This document shows, piece by piece, positions 1-8,634 of a stretch of 64,000 bases of DNA; the stretch's first letter is position 1, and the number at the start of each line of letters is the position of its first letter. Below the pieces are notes generated by a model, which made no database searches, was not told the origin of the DNA, and was given only the letters and a program-made list of their open reading frames with translations. Position numbers and translations under genes: made by a program. Origin of the DNA: Paenibacillus barengoltzii NBRC 101215 (lineage in GTDB: Bacteria > Bacillota > Bacilli > Paenibacillales > Paenibacillaceae); contig NZ_BILV01000008.1 in NCBI RefSeq assembly GCF_004000745.1, positions 1 through 64,000 of the forward strand. The letters run 5' to 3'.

Positions 1-397
1 TTCGCCGCGCGGCGAGCTCGCCCAGCGCGGCGGCGTCTTGCCCGCTGGCGCTGGCCCAGCCGCCCAGCGCCAAGGCGGCCAGGCTCGAGACGCCGTAGAC
101 CGGCAGCCGTAACGACCACGCCAACGTCTTGGCGGTCGTGACGGCAATCCGGATCCCGGTGTAGGAGCCTGGCCCCACCCCGACGGCGATCCCGTCCAGA
201 TCCTGCTTGGCGAGCCCTGCCGCCTTCAGGCAATCCCCGATCGCCGTGACCAAATATGCCGAATGGTTCCGTTCGGCATGGATCGTTCGTTCGGCCAGCA
301 CACGGCCGCCCTCCATCACCGCCACCGCCAGCGAAGAAGTGGCGGTGTCCAGCGTCAACAGCCGCTGCGATGGCTGTATATTTTCATGTTCGCTCAT
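1..397 (-). CDS. tsaB: TsaB, t6A tRNA-modification subunit (3' part cut by window edge)
   Basis: N-terminal 132 residues of a TsaB-like protein; the rest lies beyond the left edge. TsaB is an ASKHA-fold pseudo-ATPase that scaffolds TsaD and TsaE in making N6-threonylcarbamoyladenosine on ANN-decoding tRNAs. The translated start reads MSEHENIQPSQRLLTLDTAT, with the LxLDTAT phosphate-loop signature and then a VGVGPGSYTGIR segment, both typical of the family. The start ATG (395-397) overlaps the tsaE stop in an ATGA, so the two are probably translationally coupled. In Bacillales the order is tsaE-tsaB-rimI-tsaD, so rimI and tsaD are expected just off the left edge (inference). Confidence 0.93.
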   Translation of the reverse strand, partial: MSEHENIQPSQRLLTLDTATSSLAVAVMEGGRVLAERTIHAERNHSAYLVTAIGDCLKAAGLAKQDLDGIAVGVGPGSYTGIRIAVTTAKTLAWSLRLPVYGVSSLAALALGGWASASGQDAAALGELAARR

Positions 398-900
398 GAT
401 TCAGATACTCCAATCTCTTTCAGGGCCGGCACCCATGGCTCATAGGTTGCCCCCTGCACGTTGATATGCATACGCCGTCCCGTGGCCGACACTGTCTCGA
501 TGTAAATCTGCAGCTTGTCCTCCGGGAGCAATTCCTCAATCAAGCTGGCCCACTCCACCAGCGTCACGCCGTGGCCGTAGAAATACTCATCCAGCCCCAG
601 CTCATCCGCCTCATCCAGCGACAGCCGATAGACGTCCATATGATAAAAAGGCAGCCTGCCCTCATACTCCTTAATTAAGGTAAAGGTCGGACTGTTCACG
701 GTGTCCTTCACGCCGAGGTGCTTGGCGAACAACTGAGAAAACGCTGTTTTTCCCGCACCAAGATCCCCGTCCAGGGCGATGACCGTTCCCGGCTGGGCCA
801 GCTTCGCCAGCGCTTCCGCCAGCTGCTCCGTCCCCTTCAAATCCTCGGCTTCGTAGACCCACCGTGCGGAGGTGCTGCCTTTATGTTGATCCATGCTCAC
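394..900 (-). CDS. tsaE: TsaE, t6A tRNA-modification ATPase
   Basis: 168-residue P-loop ATPase of the YjeE/TsaE family, which drives the TsaBDE complex in t6A synthesis. The Walker A motif GDLGAGKTAFSQ lies near residues 45-56. It is followed by VNSPTFTLIKEYEG, the family's switch region, then HMDVYRL and TLVEWA. Length is a little above the usual 150-160. The GTG at 900 is preferred over the ATG six bases further in because AAAGGTGG sits about 9 nt upstream of it. First gene of a coupled pair with tsaB. Confidence 0.94.
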   Translation of the reverse strand: MSMDQHKGSTSARWVYEAEDLKGTEQLAEALAKLAQPGTVIALDGDLGAGKTAFSQLFAKHLGVKDTVNSPTFTLIKEYEGRLPFYHMDVYRLSLDEADELGLDEYFYGHGVTLVEWASLIEELLPEDKLQIYIETVSATGRRMHINVQGATYEPWVPALKEIGVSES

Positions 901-1590
901 TTTAGCTTACCACCTTTTATCACGTTCCAACGAAATTGCCATACCTTTGAGTCACAACGCTTCGAAATCGAGCACCTGAGTTGCTCAGTTGGTCTAAATT
1001 GAACTTAGTTGATTGGCTTAAGCCGAACTCACTCGACAACACTTCGCTGAGAATTGCTGAACCATGATGAGCAGTGCTGCATCACTGAGCAACGCTGAGC
1101 TTTATCGTGCAACGCCGACCCAAGCTCCCCAGCCCTGCTCCACTAACGGACCGAGATGACCTTATTTGCTGATTTCCCGGACATTTCCCGCGCTAACGGA
1201 CTCAGAAGGCGTTAATCCGACGTTTCGGAAGAAAAAGTTGATCATTTCCGTCAAATAAGGTCTTTCCTGTCCGTTAGATTCCTGATTTCCTTCCCTGCAG
1301 GCATATAACGTCTCTGGTGTCCGTTAGAAAGTCATGGTATCTGCTCCAGCAACCTGCCCACATCACCACGTCCACAATATCCGTTACAGCAACATTTCGT
1401 GCTGCCTCAAATCCTTGCTAGGCCTGTCCTCATTATATCGGTCCACTGCACCCCCCGCAACCGCAGAACACCGGAACGAAGATTCACTCCTCTAACGTAA
1501 ATAGAAAATAGATTTCAAACCATACTACGGATTAATAGCAAATTTGCCTGCGACGATTATGAAGGATACACAAAGAAAGGGGTTTACACG
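901..1590. other. gene-free stretch with repeat cluster
   Basis: About 690 bases between tsaE and ku. I see no convincing coding frame. The notable content is the four-copy CTAACGGAC repeat (1141-1327, listed separately). A degenerate fifth copy, TAACGGA in inverted orientation, lies near 1378-1386. The promoters of the divergent tsaE and ku genes must lie here, but I could not place them with confidence. Confidence 0.6.
1141..1327. repeat. four-copy CTAACGGAC intergenic repeat, two direct and two inverted
   Basis: The 9-mer CTAACGGAC occurs at 1143-1151 and 1193-1201 on the plus strand and, inverted, at 1269-1277 and 1319-1327. The similarity extends outward. Copies 1 and 3 share GACCTTATTTG about 7 nt after the 9-mer. 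Copies 2 and 4 share a looser CGTTA-type element at the same place. The order plus, plus, minus, minus makes the whole block a large imperfect inverted repeat. Function is unknown. Confidence 0.7.
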
Positions 1591-2568
1591 ATGCATACCG
1601 TCTGGAAAGGAGCGATCAGCTTCGGGCTGGTCCATGTACCGGTCAAAATGTTTTCGGCCACCGAGGACAAGGACATCTCCATGAAATACATCCATAAAGT
1701 GTGCGGCAGCCCGATTTCGTATGTACGGCGTTGTCCGGCGTGCGACGTTGACGTGAATTGGGAAGATATTTCGCGCGGTTATGAATACGAGAAGGGCAAG
1801 TACGTTCTATTTGAAAAAGAAGAATTGGAGCAGCTGTCTGCCAACGCCGAAAAAACGATCAAGATCATCGATTTCGTGGATTTGAAGGAAATCGATCCGA
1901 TTTATTTTCAGAAGACGTATTACTTGGCGCCGGATCAAGCCGGAGGGAATGCGTATCAACTGCTGCTTGAAGCGATGCGGGATACGGGGAAGATCGGAAT
2001 TGCCAAAATCGCCATTCGCTCCAAAAGCAGCTTAGCTGCCATCCGCGTGATGGAAGGGTGCTTAGCGATCGAAACGATCTTCTATCCAGACGAGATCCGC
2101 CCAATCTCCCAAGTGCCTAACTTGCCAGAGAACGTTCAAGTGAACGACAAAGAACTGACGATGGCCAAAATGCTGATCGAACAGCTGTCCACCCCGTTCG
2201 AGCCGGAGAAATACACCGACGACTACCGCGAGGGGTTACTGCATCTGATTGAGCAAAAAGTCGCCGGCGAGGAAATCAGCCTGGCTCCGGCCAAGCCGGA
2301 GACCAACGTCATCGACCTCATGGCAGCGCTGCAGGCGAGCATCGAGGCAGTCAAGCCGCCGGTGGCGACCGATCCGGGTCCCGCCGCTGCGGCTCCAGCC
2401 AAGCGGACGCGGAAGACCGCCGCCAAAAAAGCCAAGGCCGAGGACGAAGCCGCCTCCGCTGCAGGAAAGACCAAAAAGGCCGGGGCGGATCACGAGACCG
2501 TAACGCCAACCGTTGCCGTGAAGCCGAAGCCCAAGCGCCGCACCACCACCAATCCGGAGGCAAAATAG
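1591..2568 (+). CDS. ku: Ku, non-homologous end-joining DNA-end binding protein
   Basis: 325-residue bacterial Ku. It forms a homodimeric ring that threads onto double-strand break ends and recruits LigD. The protein begins MHTVWKGAISFGLVHVPVKM, the family's hallmark start. The Ku beta-barrel core fills roughly residues 1-255. After it comes a low-complexity Ala/Pro/Lys/Arg tail (about 265-325), the kind of basic C-terminal extension that contacts DNA or ligase in other bacteria. RBS AAAGGGG lies 9 nt before the ATG. It converges on the ligase gene with only 49 bases between the stops. In Bacillus, Ku and LigD act in spores; I found no clear sigma-G promoter here. Confidence 0.96.
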   Translation: MHTVWKGAISFGLVHVPVKMFSATEDKDISMKYIHKVCGSPISYVRRCPACDVDVNWEDISRGYEYEKGKYVLFEKEELEQLSANAEKTIKIIDFVDLKEIDPIYFQKTYYLAPDQAGGNAYQLLLEAMRDTGKIGIAKIAIRSKSSLAAIRVMEGCLAIETIFYPDEIRPISQVPNLPENVQVNDKELTMAKMLIEQLSTPFEPEKYTDDYREGLLHLIEQKVAGEEISLAPAKPETNVIDLMAALQASIEAVKPPVATDPGPAAAAPAKRTRKTAAKKAKAEDEAASAAGKTKKAGADHETVTPTVAVKPKPKRRTTTNPEAK

Positions 2569-2617
2569 AGCTAAGGCCTCATCGTCACCGCTTGTTGCTC
2601 GAACCAGCCAGCCGTCA

Positions 2618-3565
2618 CTACACGCTTTGCTCCATATGACAAGCCTCAGGCGGGACATTCGCCCATCCTTGGATAATCGGGTGGCGCATCGTGCCGCCGG
2701 GCGTCCACTCCAGGAACTGCACCTTTACCGTTAGGGCCGGCTGAATCCAGACGGCCCCTTTCATGCGTTCAGGGACGTTGGCAAACGGACGGTCCGGGAT
2801 GATGAGCGGCTTTACGTTTTCAGTCAGGTCACGCCAGTCCGCCGCCCTCCATTTGCCGCTGCCGGCATGGCCGATGTAGATGAAGCGTCCCTCTGGGTCG
2901 TACAAGCCCAACAAGATGGCGTTCACCCCGCCGTCCCGGTAGGTCACCCCGCCAATGGCGGCATACAGGTCGCGGGCCAGCTTTTTCTTGACCCAACGAG
3001 CATCCTTGCCTCCAAACGCATAGGTGCTGTCGAGCCGCTTGGATACAATCCCTTCCCAGCCCCGTTGCTTCATCAAGTCAAACAGCAGCTCCCCGTCCGC
3101 CACATTGGGGACGATCTGCACCCGCTCAGAAGGGATGACCAGCTCCTGCAACAGCTGTTGGCGATGCGTTAACGGCTCTCCATTTATCCACTTGCCGTCA
3201 TAATGCAAGATGTCGAAGATCATATAGATCGCCGGAATCCGCTGAGCTGCAAAGCGAATCTCCTGCTCTCGCCGCAAGCTGTCCCGCCGCATGATCTCAT
3301 GAAACGATGGCTTGCCGCCGGAGAGGGCGATCATCTCACCGTCAAGAATAACCGAATGCGCCCGGCAGAATTCCCGCGTATCCAGAAACTCCGGATACTG
3401 CATACTTCGATCATTGCCCTTGCGGTTGATCAGTTTGACCTCGCGGCCGTCATTATAGGTTAACATCCGCACTCCGTCCCATTTGACCTGGGCCACCCAT
3501 TCTTCGCCTTGAGGAATCGACTCGCTGCGAATCGGTTCAAATGGGATGATCGGTTTCCATTCCAT
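2618..3565 (-). CDS. ligD: ATP-dependent DNA ligase, LigD ligase module
   Basis: 315-residue ATP-dependent ligase that seals double-strand breaks with Ku. The adenylation lysine is K28 in VKWDGVRM (motif I, KxDG). Downstream motifs include ILDGEMIAL (motif III) and GIVSKRLDS (motif IV). The OB-fold follows, with VKKKLARDL near the motif V position. It corresponds to the central module of multidomain LigD but stands alone, encoded separately from the polymerase module. RBS GGAGGTGAAG precedes the ATG. It is divergent from the polymerase gene across a 212-base region. Confidence 0.93.
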   Translation of the reverse strand: MEWKPIIPFEPIRSESIPQGEEWVAQVKWDGVRMLTYNDGREVKLINRKGNDRSMQYPEFLDTREFCRAHSVILDGEMIALSGGKPSFHEIMRRDSLRREQEIRFAAQRIPAIYMIFDILHYDGKWINGEPLTHRQQLLQELVIPSERVQIVPNVADGELLFDLMKQRGWEGIVSKRLDSTYAFGGKDARWVKKKLARDLYAAIGGVTYRDGGVNAILLGLYDPEGRFIYIGHAGSGKWRAADWRDLTENVKPLIIPDRPFANVPERMKGAVWIQPALTVKVQFLEWTPGGTMRHPIIQGWANVPPEACHMEQSV

Positions 3566-3777
3566 GCCGCTTCTTCACCTCCCCGCTCCAATGTGCCCAT
3601 CCTGGTTCTTACCTTCTCCAAACCCGAACAGCCGCTTGCTCCCCAGTTTGCCCCTGCCTCTCTTGAGCCATTCCGGACGTTCGTTCGCTCATAGTTTCCT
3701 CGCCCTCAGGCAAGCCTAGAATCAACAACCCGAAGCAGGCGAACATCTTTCATCGATTCCAGCAAGGAGGAACCGTT

Positions 3778-4677
3778 ATGCCCCGAACGATCAAAGGAAC
3801 GATTACCGTCGAAGGCGAAGAGATTCCCATCTCTAACCCGGACAAGCTATTGTGGCCCGAAGCCGGCATCACCAAGCAAATGTACTTGGAGAAGCTGGCC
3901 GAGCTGTCGCCTTACCTGCTGAAATATTGCCGCAACCGTCTGCTGACGACGATTCGTTATCCCGGCGGCATTCACGGCAAGTTTTTTTACCAGAAAAATG
4001 CCCCCGAACCGCTCCCGCCCTTCGTCCACACGGCCGTTCATGAGAACATCAATTATGTCGTGCTTGACCGGCTGCCGGTGCTGCTGTGGCTGGGCAACCT
4101 AGCTTGCATCGAATTTCATCCGTCTCTGCATTATGTCGGGGAGGAACTGCCGTGCGAATGGATGATCGACCTCGACCCCACACTGGAGGACGAACCGCGG
4201 ATTATGGAGGCCGCGGCTTTGGTTGGAGATATTTTGACATCTCTGGGCTTGCAATCGGTGCCGAAGACGTCAGGTGCCACCGGCGTACAGATCATCGTGC
4301 CGATCGAATACGGCATCACCTTTGACGAGCTGCGGATGGTTGGGCATTTTGTCGCCCGCTACGTCACCGAGAAGCACCCTCACCTATTTACCATTGAACG
4401 GCTCAAAAAAGACCGCGGCGACAAAATCTACTTCGACTATTTGCAGCATTACGCCGGCAAAACGCTGGCAGCTCCCTATACCCCGCGCGCCCGGGAAGCC
4501 GCCAGCGTATCGACCCCGCTGACCTGGGATGAGGTACGGCAGAACCCGAGGCCTGCGGATTTTAACCTGCTGAATATCGGTCAACGCCTGAAGGAGCGGG
4601 GAGATTTGCTTGAGACCGTCCCTCCCCAGTCCCTTCAGCTGATTTTGCAGCATTTAAAATCTCCTGTCCGGGCCTAA
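3778..4677 (+). CDS. ligD: LigD-type polymerase/primase module for NHEJ
   Basis: 299-residue archaeo-eukaryotic primase-type polymerase, the LigD POL module. It fills gaps and adds ribonucleotides at broken ends during Ku-dependent joining. Visible signatures are ISNPDKLLWPEAGITK near the N-terminus, HGKFFYQKN, and the catalytic acidic pair D131 and D133 in MIDLDPTLED. A later SGATGVQIIVPI segment holds conserved binding residues, and PYTPRAREAASVSTPLTW is a typical C-terminal block. RBS AAGGAGGAACCGTT is strong. The separate encoding of POL and ligase is seen in some Bacillota. Confidence 0.93.
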   Translation: MPRTIKGTITVEGEEIPISNPDKLLWPEAGITKQMYLEKLAELSPYLLKYCRNRLLTTIRYPGGIHGKFFYQKNAPEPLPPFVHTAVHENINYVVLDRLPVLLWLGNLACIEFHPSLHYVGEELPCEWMIDLDPTLEDEPRIMEAAALVGDILTSLGLQSVPKTSGATGVQIIVPIEYGITFDELRMVGHFVARYVTEKHPHLFTIERLKKDRGDKIYFDYLQHYAGKTLAAPYTPRAREAASVSTPLTWDEVRQNPRPADFNLLNIGQRLKERGDLLETVPPQSLQLILQHLKSPVRA

Positions 4678-4711
4678 CGATGGAACCTATCGCCGCAATC
4701 GCTGCTAACCG

Positions 4712-6142
4712 CTACAACAACGGCGACAGCAGCCGTGCCAGCAGTTCCAGCATTTTCTGCCCTTGCGGCCGCTGAGCGAATTCCTCCAACACCACTGGGC
4801 TCGAATCGAGCAGATCTTGCTTGAAGTCGCTCTCCAGCCGAGCGATGGTCCCCGGATCCAACAACAACGCTGTCATTTCGAAGTTATAAAAAAAGCTGCG
4901 CATATCCATGTTCGCCGTCCCGACCGAAGCGAGCAGATCGTCGATGATCATCACTTTGGCATGAATAAAGCCCTTCGTATATTGATAAAACCGGACTCCG
5001 GCCTCCAGCAGCTCCTCCACGTAAGACAAGGAAGCCAGCTTCACCAAGCGACTGTCCGAATGGTAAGGCATGAGGATGATCACTTCGATTCCGCTTAATG
5101 CTGCCGTTTTCAGGGCGGAATATACGCTGGGGTCGGGAATGAAATAGGGTGAAGCGATCCAGATCCGGCGCTTCGCCACCGCAATCGAATTAAAGCACAT
5201 TTCATGAATCGGGTTGCGCAGCAAATTGGGTCCGCTGGTCAAGATCTGCACCTGCTCCTGACCAGACCCTTCATGGGGCGGAAACAGAGCGAGGTCTCCA
5301 AGATCCTGCCCCGATGCCAGCAGCCAATCCTCCAGGAAGGTGAGCTGCAAATAATAAACCGAATCTCCATTCAGCTGCAGATGCGTGTCGCGCCAGTACC
5401 CCATTTTTTCATAAAGACCGAGATAGTCGTCGCCCACATTTAATCCGCCTACGAATCCGAACTTCCCATCCACCACAAGAATTTTCCGATGATTGCGATA
5501 ATTGACCCGGCGGTTCAGCATAGCCACTCGGGCCGGCAGAAAGAAGAAGACCTCCACCCCGGCTGCCCGAAGCCGCTCAATAAATGCATGCTCCAGCTTA
5601 AAGCTTCCCAGACCATCGCAGATCATCCGGACCTTGACCCCTTCCCGGGCTTTCCGGATCATCACTTCGGCAAAGGCCGAGCCAATCATGTCGCTGCGGA
5701 AAATATAAAATTCCAGATGAATATGATCTCGTGCTTGTTCCATCCGCTCCAGCATTGCCCCAAACGCTTTTTCCCCGGAGGAATACACTTGCGTTTGATT
5801 TCGGCCAGTGATCGGATTGGCCGCATGGTGCGTCAGCAGCTGATACAGCCGCTCCTGATGATGCATATCCGGGTTGCTCATCTCCTGCAAGCGGACCGGA
5901 CTTGCCAAGTGATTGCGCAGCAGCATCCGTAAGCTAAGGAATGGGACGGGACCCCGGTGCAGCAGTTTTTTGCGCTTCCGATAGTCCCGGGCCATGAAAT
6001 AGTAGAGGACGGGACCTAAGGGTGGGCACAAAAACAAGATAAACATCCAGGCAACCGCTTTGGCGGGATTGCGGAATTCCAGCAGCAGGATCAATGCAAC
6101 GTGTACGATAAAAAGAAGTAAAATGCCAATCAGCCAGAGCAT
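4712..6142 (-). CDS. cls: cardiolipin synthase (phospholipase D family)
   Basis: 476-residue membrane enzyme that condenses two phosphatidylglycerols into cardiolipin and glycerol. Two N-terminal transmembrane segments (about residues 1-22 and 30-50) precede two PLD catalytic motifs: HRKILVVDG near residue 220 and HAKVMIIDD near residue 395. Both fit HxKx4D. Length matches the family (about 480). The ATG at 6142 is chosen over an upstream in-frame GTG because GGGGAGGG ends directly at that GTG and is well spaced for the ATG. Stands alone, divergent from the M23 gene. Confidence 0.94.
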   Translation of the reverse strand: MLWLIGILLLFIVHVALILLLEFRNPAKAVAWMFILFLCPPLGPVLYYFMARDYRKRKKLLHRGPVPFLSLRMLLRNHLASPVRLQEMSNPDMHHQERLYQLLTHHAANPITGRNQTQVYSSGEKAFGAMLERMEQARDHIHLEFYIFRSDMIGSAFAEVMIRKAREGVKVRMICDGLGSFKLEHAFIERLRAAGVEVFFFLPARVAMLNRRVNYRNHRKILVVDGKFGFVGGLNVGDDYLGLYEKMGYWRDTHLQLNGDSVYYLQLTFLEDWLLASGQDLGDLALFPPHEGSGQEQVQILTSGPNLLRNPIHEMCFNSIAVAKRRIWIASPYFIPDPSVYSALKTAALSGIEVIILMPYHSDSRLVKLASLSYVEELLEAGVRFYQYTKGFIHAKVMIIDDLLASVGTANMDMRSFFYNFEMTALLLDPGTIARLESDFKQDLLDSSPVVLEEFAQRPQGQKMLELLARLLSPLL

Positions 6143-6323
6143 GCCTTCCACCCTCCCCTGCCATCATCATTAACCATCCGGCCTACGGTTTATTCATGTT
6201 AGGTTTCGAAATTTAACGGATTCCGCCGTATTTATATTAGACAGGACCCGTTTTTTTGACATGTTTTAAGAATCATAGGAATAGATAAGTTATAGAACCA
6301 ACGAAGCGTAGGGAGGGGATGCC

Positions 6324-7322
6324 ATGAGGAGCGTAAGCGTACCGAATCCCAACCGGATGACGCTGCTTGTCCTTCGGGATGCCAATCGGCCCGTCAAACA
6401 GATGCAAGTCTCCAAGCCGCTTGTCGTTGCCGTGCCTTTGCTGGCGCTGCTGTCCATTTCCGGGCTGATCGTCAGCCTGCAAGTTCGCTCGGAACAGACC
6501 GTTTCTCGCCTGGAACATCAGCTTGAGCAGCAAACCCTGGCCTTTGAAGCGGTGGTGACCAACAAGGATGAAGCGATTCAGCGCTTGCAGAACGAAGTGA
6601 TCTCCTTATCAAGCCAGTCCAAGGAAATGATGGAACGGATGGAGCGGGTAGCCGAGCTTGAAGCCGAGCTGCAGAAATTTATTGATAAATACGGAGATGG
6701 GGATGCGAAGAATCTTGGCAAGCTGTCTTCGTTGTCCTGGGACGAGACGCTGGACGCTCTAGGGGACAGCGGGGTTGGCGGTGAGTTCATCGCTGTGCAT
6801 GACAATGAGATTGAGAGACTCGCAGCGAGTACGCGAGACGAATTTGCCGCGATGAACGAAATGCTGGACGAGATGGAGAAGCACGTTCCGCTCACCTTGA
6901 AAAAAGCGAAGCAGACCCAATACTCCCTCTCGGGCACACCGTCGGAATGGCCCACGCTGTCCACTCGGCTAACCTCGAATTTCGGGTACCGTACCGATCC
7001 CTTTACCGGCCGAGCCGCATTTCATGCGGGCATCGACATTGCCGGTAAAGTCGGAGACCCTGTGTATGCCGCTGCGGCCGGCAAGGTCATCACTGCCGAC
7101 CGGGACGGGTCCCACGGCAAATACATTGTGATTGAGCACCCGGGCGGCCTGCAAACCTGGTACATGCATCTCAGCGACATTGATGTTTCCGTAGGGGATG
7201 AGGTGAAGAAGGGGGCCAGCATCGGCAACTTGGGCAGCACCGGACGCAGTACCGGACCCCATCTGCATTTTGAGATCGTCAAGGGCGGCAAAGCCGTTGA
7301 CCCGATGCCTTATTTGAAGTAA
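6324..7322 (+). CDS. M23 family metallopeptidase with coiled coil
   Basis: 332-residue envelope peptidase, probably a LytM-type endopeptidase that cuts peptidoglycan cross-links. Layout: short basic cytoplasmic N-terminus; one transmembrane segment (about residues 37-55); a long coiled coil (about 60-120); then the LytM domain (about 205-325). Metal ligands and catalytic residues are visible as FHAGIDIAG (HxxxD) and HLHFEIVKGG (HxH), after the usual SNFGYRTDPFTG lead-in. All expected residues are present, so it should be active. RBS GGGAGGGG precedes the ATG. The bactofilin gene follows after 32 bases, suggesting an operon. Confidence 0.92.
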   Translation: MRSVSVPNPNRMTLLVLRDANRPVKQMQVSKPLVVAVPLLALLSISGLIVSLQVRSEQTVSRLEHQLEQQTLAFEAVVTNKDEAIQRLQNEVISLSSQSKEMMERMERVAELEAELQKFIDKYGDGDAKNLGKLSSLSWDETLDALGDSGVGGEFIAVHDNEIERLAASTRDEFAAMNEMLDEMEKHVPLTLKKAKQTQYSLSGTPSEWPTLSTRLTSNFGYRTDPFTGRAAFHAGIDIAGKVGDPVYAAAAGKVITADRDGSHGKYIVIEHPGGLQTWYMHLSDIDVSVGDEVKKGASIGNLGSTGRSTGPHLHFEIVKGGKAVDPMPYLK

Positions 7323-7354
7323 TCCGCATGTGGAAAGGAAGTTGATGAAGCGCT

Positions 7355-7768
7355 ATGTTCAAAGACAAGAAAGCCCCTCGTCTGACCGATACCCTGATCG
7401 GTCAGGGCAGCTTGGTGGAAGGCAAGCTGGAGTGCAAGTCCAATCTGCGTGTGGAGGGTCAAATTCACGGAGAAATTGATTGCAAGGGACAGGTCATCAT
7501 TGGCGAAACCGGCGAGGCTATCTCCAATATTAAAGGCGCCGATGTCATCGTCGCTGGCAAAGTGGTCGGTGATATCACCACCACCGGGAAACTCACGATT
7601 ACGGCCAGCGGTCAAATCGACGGCAACGTGGATGTGGCCAAGCTGATCATCGTCGAAGGCGGGCTGCTGAACGGTTCGAGCAAAATGGAACGGGTGGCCG
7701 CCGCTGCTGCCCCAACGGCCTCTAGCGGCAAAGGCAAGGTCAAGAAAGCACGCCCTGAAGCAGGTTAA
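7355..7768 (+). CDS. bactofilin family polymer-forming protein
   Basis: 137-residue bactofilin. These proteins self-assemble without nucleotide into beta-helical filaments that localise cell-wall enzymes. The core (about residues 12-108) is built of short beta-rungs such as VEGQIHGEIDCKGQVIIG and ITASGQIDGNVDVAKLIIVE, ending in a low-complexity Ala/Ser/Lys tail. Bactofilins next to M23 peptidases are a recurring pair, as with CcmA and Csd1 in Helicobacter. That supports a shared shape or wall-remodelling role here (inference). A hairpin terminator follows. Confidence 0.93.
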   Translation: MFKDKKAPRLTDTLIGQGSLVEGKLECKSNLRVEGQIHGEIDCKGQVIIGETGEAISNIKGADVIVAGKVVGDITTTGKLTITASGQIDGNVDVAKLIIVEGGLLNGSSKMERVAAAAAPTASSGKGKVKKARPEAG

Positions 7769-7789
7769 AAGTGAATCCGTGATAGATAA

Positions 7790-7827
7790 AGAAGCTCCCG
7801 CCGATGAGAAAGGCAGGAGCTTCTTTT
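7790..7827. terminator. hairpin terminator between bactofilin and ABC permease
   Basis: Stem GAAGCTCCCGCC pairs with GGCAGGAGCTTC (one mismatch) around a 9-base loop, followed by TTTT on the plus strand and TTT on the minus strand. It can serve both converging genes. Confidence 0.8.
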
Positions 7828-7863
7828 ATGTGCTACTTATGATGCTCATACAGCTTGCGCAAC

Positions 7864-8634
7864 TTACGCCGCTACGTCGCGTTTTTTAAATACAAGCCAA
7901 GCCACCGCCAGGAACAGCAGGACGTAAACTGCCAGCACCGTAATAGAGAAGCCCAGCGTCATTCCGGCCGGCCCGACCTGCCCCCCGCGGTATTGACTTA
8001 AGTCCATATTGGTAAACAGCAAGTATTTGGCCCAAGCATAACGCGACGGATGGAACAGCAACGTAAAGATGTTGCCTGCAAACAAGATGAAGATCGACAG
8101 CCCGATCGCGATACCGCTGGAGCGAAAAACCGTCGACAGCATAAACGAAAATGCTGCAATGACCAGCAGATCAACATAGCTGTACAGCAGGCTTTCCAGA
8201 ATCCGGCTTAAGGGGCTGTCCCCCAGATATTGCGACGGCTCATTCGAAAAGATCAGGAACGAAACAGCCAGCGCGATGACGAAAAATACCGCGCTCATCG
8301 CCAGCGTAAATAACAGCACAGCCAGCAGCTTGGACAGCAGCACTTTCGTCCGCGTCCATGGTCGGATCAGCAGCAGCTTGATCGTTCCCCAGGTGAACTC
8401 GCCGGCTACGATATCAGCGGCAATCACAGCCGCATAGATGCTGACGAGATAATACAGGAAGCTCAGTTGGTCCAACGCATCCCAGGCGCTCATCCGCTGG
8501 CTTCCGCCGTCCAGCGAGAACAGCACCCCAAACAGGATCGTCAGCAAGACAAGCAGCCCGAACATGATCCAGGTGCGAACCCGCCGATAAATTTTCATAT
8601 TTTCGTTTTGGACCAGCGCGAGAAAATTATTCAA
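7864..8634 (-). CDS. ABC-2 type transporter permease
   Basis: 256-residue integral membrane permease with about six transmembrane segments, beginning MNNFLALVQNENMKIYRRVR, a typical ABC-2 start. The layout (helix 1 near residues 22-42, then a loop with FTWGTIKLLLIRPWTRTKVL) matches bacitracin-export-like permeases such as YxlG or BcrB. Its start overlaps the end of the ATPase gene by 8 bases, so the two form one transporter. Substrate is unknown; lantibiotic or bacitracin-type self-protection or lipid export are the usual roles. Confidence 0.85.
   Translation of the reverse strand: MNNFLALVQNENMKIYRRVRTWIMFGLLVLLTILFGVLFSLDGGSQRMSAWDALDQLSFLYYLVSIYAAVIAADIVAGEFTWGTIKLLLIRPWTRTKVLLSKLLAVLLFTLAMSAVFFVIALAVSFLIFSNEPSQYLGDSPLSRILESLLYSYVDLLVIAAFSFMLSTVFRSSGIAIGLSIFILFAGNIFTLLFHPSRYAWAKYLLFTNMDLSQYRGGQVGPAGMTLGFSITVLAVYVLLFLAVAWLVFKKRDVAA

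Noticed and set aside
6251-6290. TTGACA before the M23 gene as a promoter
   Set aside because: No acceptable -10 box lies at 16-18 bases from it.
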